Shown piece after piece: positions 36,124 through 44,099 of a stretch of 64,000 bases of DNA (position 1 is the stretch's first letter; each line of letters starts with the position of its first letter). The stretch is from an uncultured Hyphomicrobiaceae bacterium (GTDB lineage: Bacteria; Pseudomonadota; Alphaproteobacteria; Rhizobiales; CAMYJA01). Under the pieces are notes generated by a model. That model made no database searches. It saw only the letters and a list, made by a program, of their open reading frames with translations, and was not told the origin of the DNA. A program made the position numbers and the translations under genes. The stretch spans positions 62,001 to 126,000 of the forward strand of contig CAMYJA010000003.1 in NCBI GenBank assembly GCA_947258705.1, read 5' to 3'.

Positions 36124-38012
36124 TGGCTTATAAAACAATCATCGAAGACAACATCGATATTCTCGTTGCAGGCGCCGGCCTTGGCGGCACTGGTGCAGCA
36201 TGGGAAGCGCGGTACTGGGGCAAGAACAAGAAAATCGTTATTGCCGAGAAAGCCAATATTGATCGCTCAGGTGCTGTTGCCCAGGGCCTTTACGCCATTA
36301 ACTGTTACATGGGCACACGTTGGGGCGAAAATAATCCGGAAGATCATGTGCGCTATGCACGTATGGACCTCATGGGAATGGTGCGTGAAGATCTCGCCTT
36401 CGACATGGCCCGTCATGTTGACAGCGCCGTGCATCAGTTCGAAGAATGGGGTCTGCCCATCATGAAAGATCCCGATACGGGAACCTATCTACGTGAGGGC
36501 CGCTGGCAGATCATGATTCATGGTGAGAGCTACAAGCCCATCGTTGCCGAAGCTGCTAAAAAATCAGCAGATAAGGTGTTCAACCGTATCTGCGTCACTC
36601 ACCTCTTGATGGACGATGCCAAGGAAAACCGGGTTGCCGGTGCAGTTGGCTTCAACGTCCGTACCGGTAATTACCATGTATTCAAATCCAAGACCGTAAT
36701 TTGTGGTGCTGGTGGTGCTTCCAATATCTTTAAGCCGCGTTCAGTCGGTGAAGGTGCGGGCCGTGTTTGGTACGCCCCTTGGTCCTCTGGTTCAGCATAT
36801 GGTCTCATGATCGAAGCCGGCGCCAAGATGACGCAAATGGAAAACCGCATCGTGCTCGCCAGGTTTAAGGACGGTTATGGTCCCGTTGGTGCCTACTTCC
36901 TTCACCTCAAGACCTACACACAAAATTGCCTGGGCGAAGAATACGAATCGAACTGGTTTCCCGAGCTCTCAAAAATGGTCGGCAAGGCTTACCTGGATAC
37001 GGAAGGTCAGCATCTATCTCACAAACCAATTCCAACCTGCTTGCGTAACCATGCATTTATCAATGAAGTAAATGCTGGTCGTGGCCCCATCCATATGGTC
37101 ACCATGCATTCATTCCAGGATCCCCATCTCGAGGAGGTTGGCTGGGAAAACTTCCTAGGCATGACCGTTGGTCAGGCTGTCCTTTGGGCGGCAACCGATG
37201 TGGATCCCAAATATGAAAATCCAGAACTGACCACATCCGAACCTTATGTCATGGGTTCGCATGCAACCGGCTGTGGCGGTTGGGCAAGTGGACCGGAAGA
37301 CCTTTCTCCCCCTGAATATTTCTGGGGCTATAACCGTATGATGACGGTTGAAGGTTTGTTCGGTGCCGGTGACGCAGTCGGCGGAACACCACACGCCTTC
37401 TCTTCAGGTTCGTTCACAGAGGGGCGTCTCGCCGCCAAAGCAGCCTGTAAATATATTGATGATGGCAAGGCCGAAGGCATCCGTGTTTCAGACAAGCAGA
37501 TTGAAGACCGAAAGGCCGAAATCTACAAGCCAATGGAACATTACAAGCTTTACCGCAATGAAATCGTGGCTGGTGATGTTAACCCTCACTATATCAATCC
37601 ACGTCAGGGTCTCGACCGTTTGCAGAAACTGATGGATGAGTATTGTGCGGGTGTGACCGTCAATTACATGACCAACGAAAAATTGCTGCAAATCGGTCTC
37701 AAGAAGCTCAAGATCATGGAAGAAGACCTTGAAAGCCTGGCTGCCAAGGATATTCATGAATTGCTGCGCGCTTGGGAGCTGAAGCATCGCCACCGGACAT
37801 CCGAGTGCGTCATGCAACATACATTGTTCCGCAAGGAAACTCGTTGGCCTGGCTATTATTATCGTGGCGACGCAATGAAGCTGGACGACGATAACTGGCA
37901 TGTTTTGACAGTTTCACGCCGCGATCCTAAAACCGGTGAATATACAATGGAGAAAGCGCCATTGTATCATCTGGTTGAAGAAGAAAACGCGAAAGTTGAA
38001 GCTGCAGAATAA
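36123..38012 (+). CDS. aprA: Adenylylsulfate reductase alpha subunit
   Basis: The 629-residue flavoprotein starts with the FAD-binding DILVAGAGLGGTGAAWEARYWG and contains the family's RSGAVAQGLYAINCYMG and HRTSECVMQHTLFR segments. It converts sulfite plus AMP to APS in oxidisers, or the reverse in sulfate reducers. AprM and divergent sat favour oxidation here. Three 60-base lines counted by hand (from 36121, 37021 and 37501) give 40-47% G+C, against 62% for a sat line at 33241. This base-composition break suggests acquisition of the apr genes. Confidence 0.95.
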   Translation: MAYKTIIEDNIDILVAGAGLGGTGAAWEARYWGKNKKIVIAEKANIDRSGAVAQGLYAINCYMGTRWGENNPEDHVRYARMDLMGMVREDLAFDMARHVDSAVHQFEEWGLPIMKDPDTGTYLREGRWQIMIHGESYKPIVAEAAKKSADKVFNRICVTHLLMDDAKENRVAGAVGFNVRTGNYHVFKSKTVICGAGGASNIFKPRSVGEGAGRVWYAPWSSGSAYGLMIEAGAKMTQMENRIVLARFKDGYGPVGAYFLHLKTYTQNCLGEEYESNWFPELSKMVGKAYLDTEGQHLSHKPIPTCLRNHAFINEVNAGRGPIHMVTMHSFQDPHLEEVGWENFLGMTVGQAVLWAATDVDPKYENPELTTSEPYVMGSHATGCGGWASGPEDLSPPEYFWGYNRMMTVEGLFGAGDAVGGTPHAFSSGSFTEGRLAAKAACKYIDDGKAEGIRVSDKQIEDRKAEIYKPMEHYKLYRNEIVAGDVNPHYINPRQGLDRLQKLMDEYCAGVTVNYMTNEKLLQIGLKKLKIMEEDLESLAAKDIHELLRAWELKHRHRTSECVMQHTLFRKETRWPGYYYRGDAMKLDDDNWHVLTVSRRDPKTGEYTMEKAPLYHLVEEENAKVEAAE

Positions 38013-38032
38013 TAGTTCTGAAGCTGGAAAAT

Positions 38033-38069
38033 GACCAAACAGGAATTTAGTTTAAACTCCTGTTTGGTC
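38033..38069 (+). terminator. Intrinsic terminator-like hairpin after aprA
   Basis: GACCAAACAGGA (38033-38044) pairs without mismatch with TCCTGTTTGGTC (38058-38069), a 12-bp stem with a 13-base A/T-rich loop. A T-containing but interrupted tract follows. It probably ends most aprMBA transcripts. Confidence 0.75.
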
Positions 38070-38134
38070 GCTTTATCTGATTTTCTGGCTGTGCAACCAG
38101 GGGTATCATTATCACTGAAACTATAGAAATACCC

Positions 38135-38485
38135 ATGAATATTATCGAAAAAACCGATGATGAAATATTGTCAATCGCGACGCCGCTATGGGCTCATCTT
38201 GTCGAAAATTCCAACGCAGGCCAATATGGAGAGTTCGTCAAGAATTTTTCACGGTCTCTGGTTCAGGGATTAAACGAAATCGAAGTCGGTAAGCAGTTTG
38301 CAAGAAGCGAGCTAACCAGAAACCTGGCTGACGATCCGGATTTTCTTGGTATCATTCGTCGCGGAGAGCACGTAACGGTCCTCTACCGGCAACGCAGCAC
38401 CAGTCAAAAAGGCGAATGGCTCGGGCGTCTGGTCCTCGGTTATGAAGGTGAAGAGGTCAAGATTTTTGGGGCATCTATATTCTGA
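38135..38485 (+). CDS. Small soluble protein downstream of aprA, unknown
   Basis: The 116-residue protein has no signal peptide, membrane segment or cysteine. It contains WAHLVENSNAGQYGEF, followed by a helical middle and a beta-rich end (VTVLYRQRST, LVLGYEGEEVKIFGA). The start is at ATG 38135, with a weak ribosome site. It lies after the aprA terminator hairpin, so it may be read by run-through or from its own promoter. I do not recognise it. Placement between aprA and a prolyl isomerase suggests an accessory sulfur function, which is untested. Confidence 0.7.
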   Translation: MNIIEKTDDEILSIATPLWAHLVENSNAGQYGEFVKNFSRSLVQGLNEIEVGKQFARSELTRNLADDPDFLGIIRRGEHVTVLYRQRSTSQKGEWLGRLVLGYEGEEVKIFGASIF

Positions 38486-38605
38486 GCCAAAGCATTTTCA
38501 GAAAAAGTGAATAGCGGTTTTTCGGTTCGAAAATGCGTAAAATAATGAAGTAGAGTGGGATCAGAGACCCTAATTAGAATAATCCTGCTCTAATACAGGT
38601 TTGAT

Positions 38606-39115
38606 ATGAGTGACACTATCCAGGACGACAAATTAGTCGAACTCAACTACAAGGTGATCGACCAGAAGTCGGGTCATATATTGACAACTGTCGAGTTTCC
38701 CCTGGGCTATGTGCACGGCCATAGTGATGTGTTGGGGGCCGCGGTTACCGAAAGGCTCGAAGGCAAGAGCGAGGGAGATATTATCGAGGTGCCTGTTGAT
38801 TGCGACCTGCTTTACGGTCCCCGCGACGAGAGCCTTGTTTTTACCGATCACATCGAGAACGTGCCAAAAGAATATCGGGAAATCGGCACCACGATTGTGG
38901 CCGAAAACGAAAAAGGCGAGCCGCGGAATTTTATCGTAACCAGGATGGACGACAAAACCCTGACGGTCGATGGCAATAACCCGCTTTGCGGCAGAAAAGT
39001 TATATTTAAACTCGAAATACTAACCGTACGAGATGCGACAATTGAGGAGATTGAGGCAGGCGGAACAGTCGTCCCGGAGGCGAATGTCAGTGATGCGCTG
39101 AAAGTGCCTGTCTGA
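38606..39115 (+). CDS. SlyD-like FKBP-type prolyl isomerase
   Basis: The 169-residue protein carries the SlyD-type FKBP layout. There is an N-terminal strand LVELNYKVIDQKSG, the FKBP core with GYVHGHSDVLGAAV, an inserted flap (about residues 70-130), and the closing segment DGNNPLCGRKVIFKLEIL. It has no His/Cys-rich metal tail, unlike E. coli SlyD. It catalyses cis-trans isomerisation of prolyl bonds or chaperones folding. Relatives near sulfur-oxidation genes are known to me in a general way. Here it could help mature the apr proteins; that is inference. Confidence 0.85.
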   Translation: MSDTIQDDKLVELNYKVIDQKSGHILTTVEFPLGYVHGHSDVLGAAVTERLEGKSEGDIIEVPVDCDLLYGPRDESLVFTDHIENVPKEYREIGTTIVAENEKGEPRNFIVTRMDDKTLTVDGNNPLCGRKVIFKLEILTVRDATIEEIEAGGTVVPEANVSDALKVPV

Positions 39116-39247
39116 AGAAAATTGAGTTTGACTGGAGAGTATTTTTCCAGGGTTTGAAAATGAACACATGTCGGAATGGCTTCAAATTGCAATAGCATGC
39201 AGCGGCTGTCCCGGCTCAATAACAACCTGATAGAAAGAGGTGATAAT

Positions 39248-39406
39248 ATGGGAAAAGTAGATCCGAAAGCTAAAATAGCTGATTCAAAAACGCGCTTTTT
39301 TACGACCCGTCAGATGGAGCCAAATGAAAAAGGGTATGTTGGCTACGAGACCATCTGGGAACCGTTCCACAAAGAAGTCGAATACACCACTCCCAAAAAG
39401 CCGTAA
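39248..39406 (+). CDS. Very small protein (52 aa) after slyD-like gene, unknown
   Basis: The 52-residue hydrophilic protein starts MGKVDPKAKIADSKTRFF and ends EYTTPKKP. The start is well supported by AGAGGTGATAAT just before ATG 39248. A longer frame begins at 39176 but has no ribosome site. It has no cysteine or signal peptide. The last of the same-strand genes behind aprMBA. It is not recognised, but the good ribosome site and clean ends argue that it is translated. Confidence 0.6.
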   Translation: MGKVDPKAKIADSKTRFFTTRQMEPNEKGYVGYETIWEPFHKEVEYTTPKKP

Positions 39407-39656
39407 GCTGCGCAGCCGCACGACCTTTCAGGTTGTTGCGGCCCCAGTAGCTGTTTTTGATTTCCCGGGTGGTTCCGTATCTCGGCCGCGACACCGGCCC
39501 CGGCTCCGGGAAGGATGCCGCCATTCAGCGCAACATGATCGCCTCCGACAAGCTGAAGACTTACGCCAGGGCTTTAGCTCCTTCAACATGTGTTGATATT
39601 CGGTTCGGGTTTGGAGGTTTCGAGCAATCCCCCAGGTACGATCAGCGACGAGATAA

Positions 39657-40478
39657 CTAATCAGGCCGCGCAAAGGTCAGCGACGCCCAAAAGCTGGACC
39701 AGTCTGCCTTGATGTCCGGTGCCGGCTCGAACATGTAGACCGCGCTCAGCAGGAAGTTGCCGCCGGCGGCGGCCGCGATACGCACCCGACCCTCTCGATC
39801 GGTGACATAACGGCGCGGCTCGTTCGGTCGCCTGCTATCGAAGACCTTGACGGTACTACCGGCCAGGGGTTTGCCGCGCAAAAGCAAACGCACGGGCAAG
39901 GCCGCGCCGGCAGGAAGTGAGTATGGGTTGCGCTCTGCGATTAATTCAAGCGGCAATCCAACAGCACTATCATGTCCACCGCCGCGGCCGGCCGAAACGA
40001 GCATTTTCGCACAACGTATGTAGGTTTCCTTCGTGCCGGTTTTGCCAAGACCACGTGCAAGATGACGCGGCAGGATATTTTCAAGGCCCTCGTCGCTCAG
40101 GTAATTCGTGAATTTTTCCCAGGTCTCGAAAGTCAATTTTTCCGCTTTGCTCTGATAAGCGATGACCGCCATGCCAGGCATGGAAAGCTTCACCCGGGCC
40201 GCCGGATCATCCCCAAGGACGCCCTCAACCTTGCGCAAATCCTTGCCGTCCTTGATCACGAAGCGTGTAAACAAGTCGCTGATGAACGGCAGGGAGTTGC
40301 CTTTGAAAAACTGTCCGTTCCTTAATGTGATGGCGATTGTCGCATCGGTTTGAGGCGCGTAATCAGACGCCTCCAGCCAAAATTCATGCGCATCGGCCTG
40401 GTGAGGGGCAGCGGTGTGCGTGAACGCTGCAAGCACCAACGCAGCTGCAATCCTTCGATAAACTTGTTTTGAATTCAT
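39657..40478 (-). CDS. Secreted DUF4198 protein
   Basis: The protein has about 273 residues from ATG 40478. The signal peptide runs to about residue 31 (...QADA-HEFW), and the mature N-terminus starts with His, as is typical of DUF4198. A beta-rich domain with AHEFWLEASDYAP, YRVTDREGRVR-like and GGNFLLSAVY segments follows. DUF4198 proteins are often linked to Ni/Co uptake systems, where the N-terminal His may bind metal. The frame stays open upstream to 40532; GGAGGTG lies 18 bases before the ATG. It is divergent from the HupE/UreJ gene, 114 bases apart. Confidence 0.8.
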   Translation of the reverse strand: MNSKQVYRRIAAALVLAAFTHTAAPHQADAHEFWLEASDYAPQTDATIAITLRNGQFFKGNSLPFISDLFTRFVIKDGKDLRKVEGVLGDDPAARVKLSMPGMAVIAYQSKAEKLTFETWEKFTNYLSDEGLENILPRHLARGLGKTGTKETYIRCAKMLVSAGRGGGHDSAVGLPLELIAERNPYSLPAGAALPVRLLLRGKPLAGSTVKVFDSRRPNEPRRYVTDREGRVRIAAAAGGNFLLSAVYMFEPAPDIKADWSSFWASLTFARPD

Positions 40479-40592
40479 CAAACCGTATTTTTTCCCACCT
40501 CCAGAACAAACAGGGCATACTCGAATACACAAACCCCACGCCGATTGAAAGGCCGGGCATCAGTTATATCGAATGGCGGAGAATTGGCTAAA

Positions 40593-41723
40593 ATGAGACT
40601 ATATCTGATCCTGAGCATTTTGATTGCCGGGATTCTAACACAGCCAGGCAAGGTGCGTGCCCATGAAATACGTCCGGCTGTCGTTACGGTGACGGTTGGT
40701 GCCGATCAACGCTATGAGATTGATCTGCGCGTCAATCTCGAGGCTTTGATCGCGGAAATAGGGAGCCAGCACAACGATACCGACCGCTCACCTAGCGCCA
40801 AGCATTATAACGAACTTCGGGCCCTGCCTGCGGATGAGTTGAGCGCACGATTCACCGCGTTTGCCCCCAAATGGCTTCAGGGGGTGGACCTTCGGTTCGA
40901 CGATAATCCTGTGAAGCTGCGGATTTCATCGATTGCCATTCCACCGCCCGGCGATCTGGCGCTCGCGCGTATCACCACGGTCCGTCTTACGGGACAGATA
41001 CCCGCCCGTGCAAAATCCCTGCGCTGGTCTTACGCCGCACAGTTCGGCAATAATGTATTGCGAGTCAGACGCCCGGGCGATGACAAACCAATAACCAGTT
41101 GGCTGCAAGACGGCACCCCGAGTGAGCGAATTCCGTTGAGCGGAAAAACCGTTCAAACGACCTGGGATGTCCTGCGTGACTATGCCGTTATCGGCTATTT
41201 GCACATCATTCCCAGGGGGCTTGATCACATTCTTTTTGTGCTCGGGCTCTATCTTCTGAGTTCGCGGCTCGGTCCCCTGCTTTGGCAGGTCACGGCCTTC
41301 ACGATCGCCCACTCCATTACGTTGGCGCTTGGCCTTTACGGCATTGTGCAGATTTCACCAGCCATCGTTGAGCCCCTGATAGCCCTGTCCATCGTTTATG
41401 TGGCGGTTGAAAATATCATGACCTCGCGGCTGAGCCCATGGCGTGTCGTTATCGTATTCGGTTTCGGTCTGCTTCACGGTCTTGGTTTCGCGGGCATTCT
41501 TCGGGAAATCGGCCTCTCGCAGCCGGATTTTGTGCTGGGTCTCATCGGTTTCAACGTCGGCGTGGAGTTCGGTCAGCTATCGGTTATAGCCCTGGCCTGG
41601 CTGGCGTTCGGTTTCTGGTTCGGCAATCGTTCCTGGTACCGGTGGCGCATCGTCCTGCCGGCATCCGCCGCTATCGCAGCAGTCGGAGCGTATTGGTCGG
41701 TCGAGCGCCTCTTCCTTGCCTAG
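40593..41723 (+). CDS. HupE/UreJ-type membrane protein with periplasmic domain
   Basis: The 376-residue protein has a signal peptide (to about residue 25, VRAHEIRP) and a soluble domain of about 190 residues. Six helices then form the HupE/UreJ-like region, with HIIPRGLDHILFVLGLYLL, TIAHSITLALGLYG and GFGLLHGLGFAG. The His residues in those helices are the usual metal-binding sites. Relatives are proposed nickel or cobalt permeases. Such N-terminally extended forms are common in proteobacteria and their substrate is unproved. Pairing with the divergent DUF4198 gene and the nearby bufferin cluster suggests a metal-handling block. Confidence 0.84.
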   Translation: MRLYLILSILIAGILTQPGKVRAHEIRPAVVTVTVGADQRYEIDLRVNLEALIAEIGSQHNDTDRSPSAKHYNELRALPADELSARFTAFAPKWLQGVDLRFDDNPVKLRISSIAIPPPGDLALARITTVRLTGQIPARAKSLRWSYAAQFGNNVLRVRRPGDDKPITSWLQDGTPSERIPLSGKTVQTTWDVLRDYAVIGYLHIIPRGLDHILFVLGLYLLSSRLGPLLWQVTAFTIAHSITLALGLYGIVQISPAIVEPLIALSIVYVAVENIMTSRLSPWRVVIVFGFGLLHGLGFAGILREIGLSQPDFVLGLIGFNVGVEFGQLSVIALAWLAFGFWFGNRSWYRWRIVLPASAAIAAVGAYWSVERLFLA

Positions 41724-41827
41724 ATCGTTTCGGTTTAGAACGCGCGTGGCAGACGACACCTTAGGGCCGCCGTCCCCGCCCTTGTTTAACTGGTGGCACC
41801 TCACCTGCCGCAATGGACCGGCGCTCT

Positions 41828-42598
41828 TCAGGCGGCCAGCATTTGGCCTTCAATCCAGCCTTTAAGATATCCTGCGACGCGCATCGAGGCTTCGTCCTCA
41901 TCGGCATAGGTCGCGCTCAACTCATTGAGGCCCGCGAAATTCACGCCCCTGGACATTTCATCCCACAGCATCGCTTCCTCATAATCCATGCTCCGATACA
42001 TGGAGCTAAGGTCCCGGCGGAATACAATGACCCGGTCGGGCTCGTCGAGAACCTCGATTGCAGGCGGAGTCGTTTCGTCGTCGAGCGCCTGCCAGATGTC
42101 CTGCACATTTGTTGCGAGGTCGAGCCGGGTCGTGCTGGGGTGCGGTGCGAAGTTGAGGTCGGGCCAGTTTTCGGGCTCCACGGAGGCGAGGTCTTCCAGC
42201 GTCATGAATTCCGCGTCGGCGGCGTCAAAGGCCTTGTTGAGCGCCCATTCGAACGACGCCATGTCGCCCAGAACAGGCGCATTGCTAAAAGGCTCGTGCG
42301 TTTTCAGGAATTCCGGCAGGCGATCGCCATAATGCCGCGCATTGGGCGAGTGCGACACGGTATTTGCGATATAGGCCCGGACCATTATCTCAAACTGATC
42401 GTCGCCCAAAAGCAAACCCAGTTTTTCATAATCATTTTCGATAAATTCGATCAGCCGGAGACCATAGGCGTTCTGATATACGCCCAGCAGGACTTCACGC
42501 TGTTCCTTGTCCGATGAATTGATTTCGTCGAGAACTTCCGTCTCGCCCTGAAGCACGGCGCGCTGAAATTCGTCCTGTAATTCTTTCAGGCTGATCAT
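41828..42598 (-). CDS. bufC: BufC-like DUF2063 protein
   Basis: The 256-residue soluble protein has an N-terminal DUF2063 domain (ELQDEFQRAVLQGE, VYQNAYGLRLIEFIENDYEKL and HYGDRLPEFL, about residues 5-105) and a C-terminal domain of mixed character. In described bufferin clusters this is the partner of the MNIO enzyme, probably a recognition subunit that brings the precursor peptide. Start ATG overlaps the bufB stop by four bases. It is the last gene of the unit. Confidence 0.85.
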   Translation of the reverse strand: MISLKELQDEFQRAVLQGETEVLDEINSSDKEQREVLLGVYQNAYGLRLIEFIENDYEKLGLLLGDDQFEIMVRAYIANTVSHSPNARHYGDRLPEFLKTHEPFSNAPVLGDMASFEWALNKAFDAADAEFMTLEDLASVEPENWPDLNFAPHPSTTRLDLATNVQDIWQALDDETTPPAIEVLDEPDRVIVFRRDLSSMYRSMDYEEAMLWDEMSRGVNFAGLNELSATYADEDEASMRVAGYLKGWIEGQMLAA

Positions 42599-43455
42599 TG
42601 GGTCGCGGCCATTGCGATTTCCGGCAGGGTTTTGGCGCCAATATCCCGGGCGATGCGCAGCTCCGCCTCAAGGTCTTCGAGCGGAGGAATATTGTCGTCG
42701 CGTTCGAGCAAGGTGGAAACAGGACCAAAAATCTTGAGCGCCTTGGCATATAGCTCCCAGACCTCATCGCAGACATCGTGATCATGGGTGTCGATAATGT
42801 AGGTGTCGTTATGCTCGTGGCCGGCAAGGTGAAACTGGACCACACGTTCCGGAGGCACGCCGTTTAAAAAATCCATCGGGTCGAAGCCGTGATTGAAAGC
42901 GCTGACAAAGACATTGTTCACATCCAGCAAAAGCCAGCAATCGGCACGGTTGGCGAGTTCGGTGATAAACTCCCACTCGGTCATTTCAGAGCTCTTGAAC
43001 GTGACGTAGGAAGAGACGTTTTCGAGCGTGATCCGGCGTTCGAGAAAGTCCTGAACCCGCTTGACCCGCTCGACGATGTGATCGAGCGCTTCTTCGGTAT
43101 AGGGCACGGGCAGGAGATCGTGAAGATTGATCCCGTGAACGCCGGTCCAGCACAGATGGTCGGAAATCCATTTGGGCTCGATGCGCCTGGCGAGCGCCTT
43201 GAGGTCTTTGAGATAGTCCATATTGAGGGGGGCGGTGGAGGCTATCGAGAGCGAGACGCCGTGCTGGACGAGGGGAAAACGCTCGGCGATGCGGTCGAGA
43301 TTATATAGCGGCCGGCCGCCTTCGACCATGTAATTCTCGGCGATTATCTCGAACCAGTCGACATCCGGTTCGCCATCGAGAATATCTGAATAATGGTCGG
43401 GCCTGAGGCCAAGACCAAATCCAAGGAATTCCGGTTTTTGCAGCTGTTCATCCAT
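42595..43455 (-). CDS. bufB: BufB-like DUF692/MNIO peptide-modifying enzyme
   Basis: The 286-residue TIM-barrel-like protein belongs to DUF692, now called multinuclear non-haem iron-dependent oxidative enzymes. Metal-ligand motifs are visible in order: WFEIIAENYM, VQHGVSLSI, ISDHLCW, TLENVSSY, LLDVNNVFVSAFNHG, and QFHLAGHEH plus DTHDHDV. In known bufferins the enzyme turns cysteines of the precursor into thiooxazole-type groups that bind copper. Here the substrate is presumably the BufA-like product of 43578-43865. Iron and oxygen needs are known for the family, not shown here. Confidence 0.9.
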   Translation of the reverse strand: MDEQLQKPEFLGFGLGLRPDHYSDILDGEPDVDWFEIIAENYMVEGGRPLYNLDRIAERFPLVQHGVSLSIASTAPLNMDYLKDLKALARRIEPKWISDHLCWTGVHGINLHDLLPVPYTEEALDHIVERVKRVQDFLERRITLENVSSYVTFKSSEMTEWEFITELANRADCWLLLDVNNVFVSAFNHGFDPMDFLNGVPPERVVQFHLAGHEHNDTYIIDTHDHDVCDEVWELYAKALKIFGPVSTLLERDDNIPPLEDLEAELRIARDIGAKTLPEIAMAATQ

Positions 43456-43528
43456 ATCATACGGATAGCATTAATTTCAGGGCTCTCACAGACCATAGGT
43501 AGTTAATGGGATTGGTATTTCAAGACAG

Positions 43529-43555
43529 AAAAACCCGCCGACCGAAGCCGGCGGG
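43529..43555 (-). terminator. Terminator between bufA-like gene and bufBC
   Basis: CCCGCCG (43534-43540) pairs with CGGCGGG (43549-43555). Read on the minus strand, the stem is followed directly by five T residues (43533-43529). It lies 22 bases after the precursor stop and 74 bases before bufB, so it should make the precursor message more abundant than that of the enzymes. Confidence 0.82.
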
Positions 43556-43577
43556 CTGTTCATTAATGAAAAGGAGA

Positions 43578-43865
43578 TTAGCCCTTCTTTTCAGCCTTTT
43601 CAGTCGTACGGCCACCGATCGCCTTGCATGCTTCGGCCGATACGGAAACAAATCCCTGGCCCTTACAGGCGTTCTGGCCCTTGCAGGCGTTGCTCGCCGT
43701 TTTGCAGGCTGTGTTGCCTTTGCAAGCGGTAACGCCAAAGCAATGGACATTACTGTTTTTGGCCTTGTGTGCGGCGGCCTTTGCAGGTGTTAATGCTGCT
43801 CCACTTATAAGAAATGCTGCTGCTGAAGCGGCGAGAATAGCACCTGACTTTTTGTTCAATTTCAT
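43578..43865 (-). CDS. bufA: BufA-type bufferin precursor (RiPP)
   Basis: The 95-residue protein has a signal peptide (to about residue 30, LTPAKA-A), then a short linker and a cysteine-repeat core. Cys42, 48, 54, 61, 67 and 80 are spaced 6-6-7-6-13, and five of them lie in ACK tripeptides (TACKGNT, TACKTASN, NACKGQN, NACKGQG, EACKAIGG). This is the pattern of the small periplasmic bufferin precursors (DUF2282/BufA2 type). ATG 43865 is chosen because GGAGG lies ten bases upstream; the frame is open to 43961 without a site. The mature product probably binds copper in the periplasm. Confidence 0.88.
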   Translation of the reverse strand: MKLNKKSGAILAASAAAFLISGAALTPAKAAAHKAKNSNVHCFGVTACKGNTACKTASNACKGQNACKGQGFVSVSAEACKAIGGRTTEKAEKKG

Positions 43866-44099
43866 TTTGGAATATCCTCCAATAATTGGTTGGGGTTTCT
43901 TAGTGATAGTCGCTGTGACGATTGCCACGAACAAGTTACCTAAATCAAATATGGATCGCAATCATGAAACATCTCATCACAATCGTGTGAGCCTCCTAAG
44001 TCATTGACTTATTTTCTTGGTTTCCTTGGCTGAAAATCAGTTCCCTTACGGAAAAACAGCATGTATTTCCGGCGTCACGGCCCATCAATTTATGGCGCT

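Noticed and set aside
39457-39660. 67-codon plus-strand frame, which I tested by eye as a transposase remnant
   Set aside because: A DKLKTY-type string recalls some IS6-like transposases, but the surrounding residues do not fit and no inverted repeats flank it.
43578-43865. Tandem cysteine repeats as a metallothionein
   Set aside because: A signal peptide plus adjacent MNIO and DUF2063 genes fits a bufferin precursor better than a cytosolic metallothionein.
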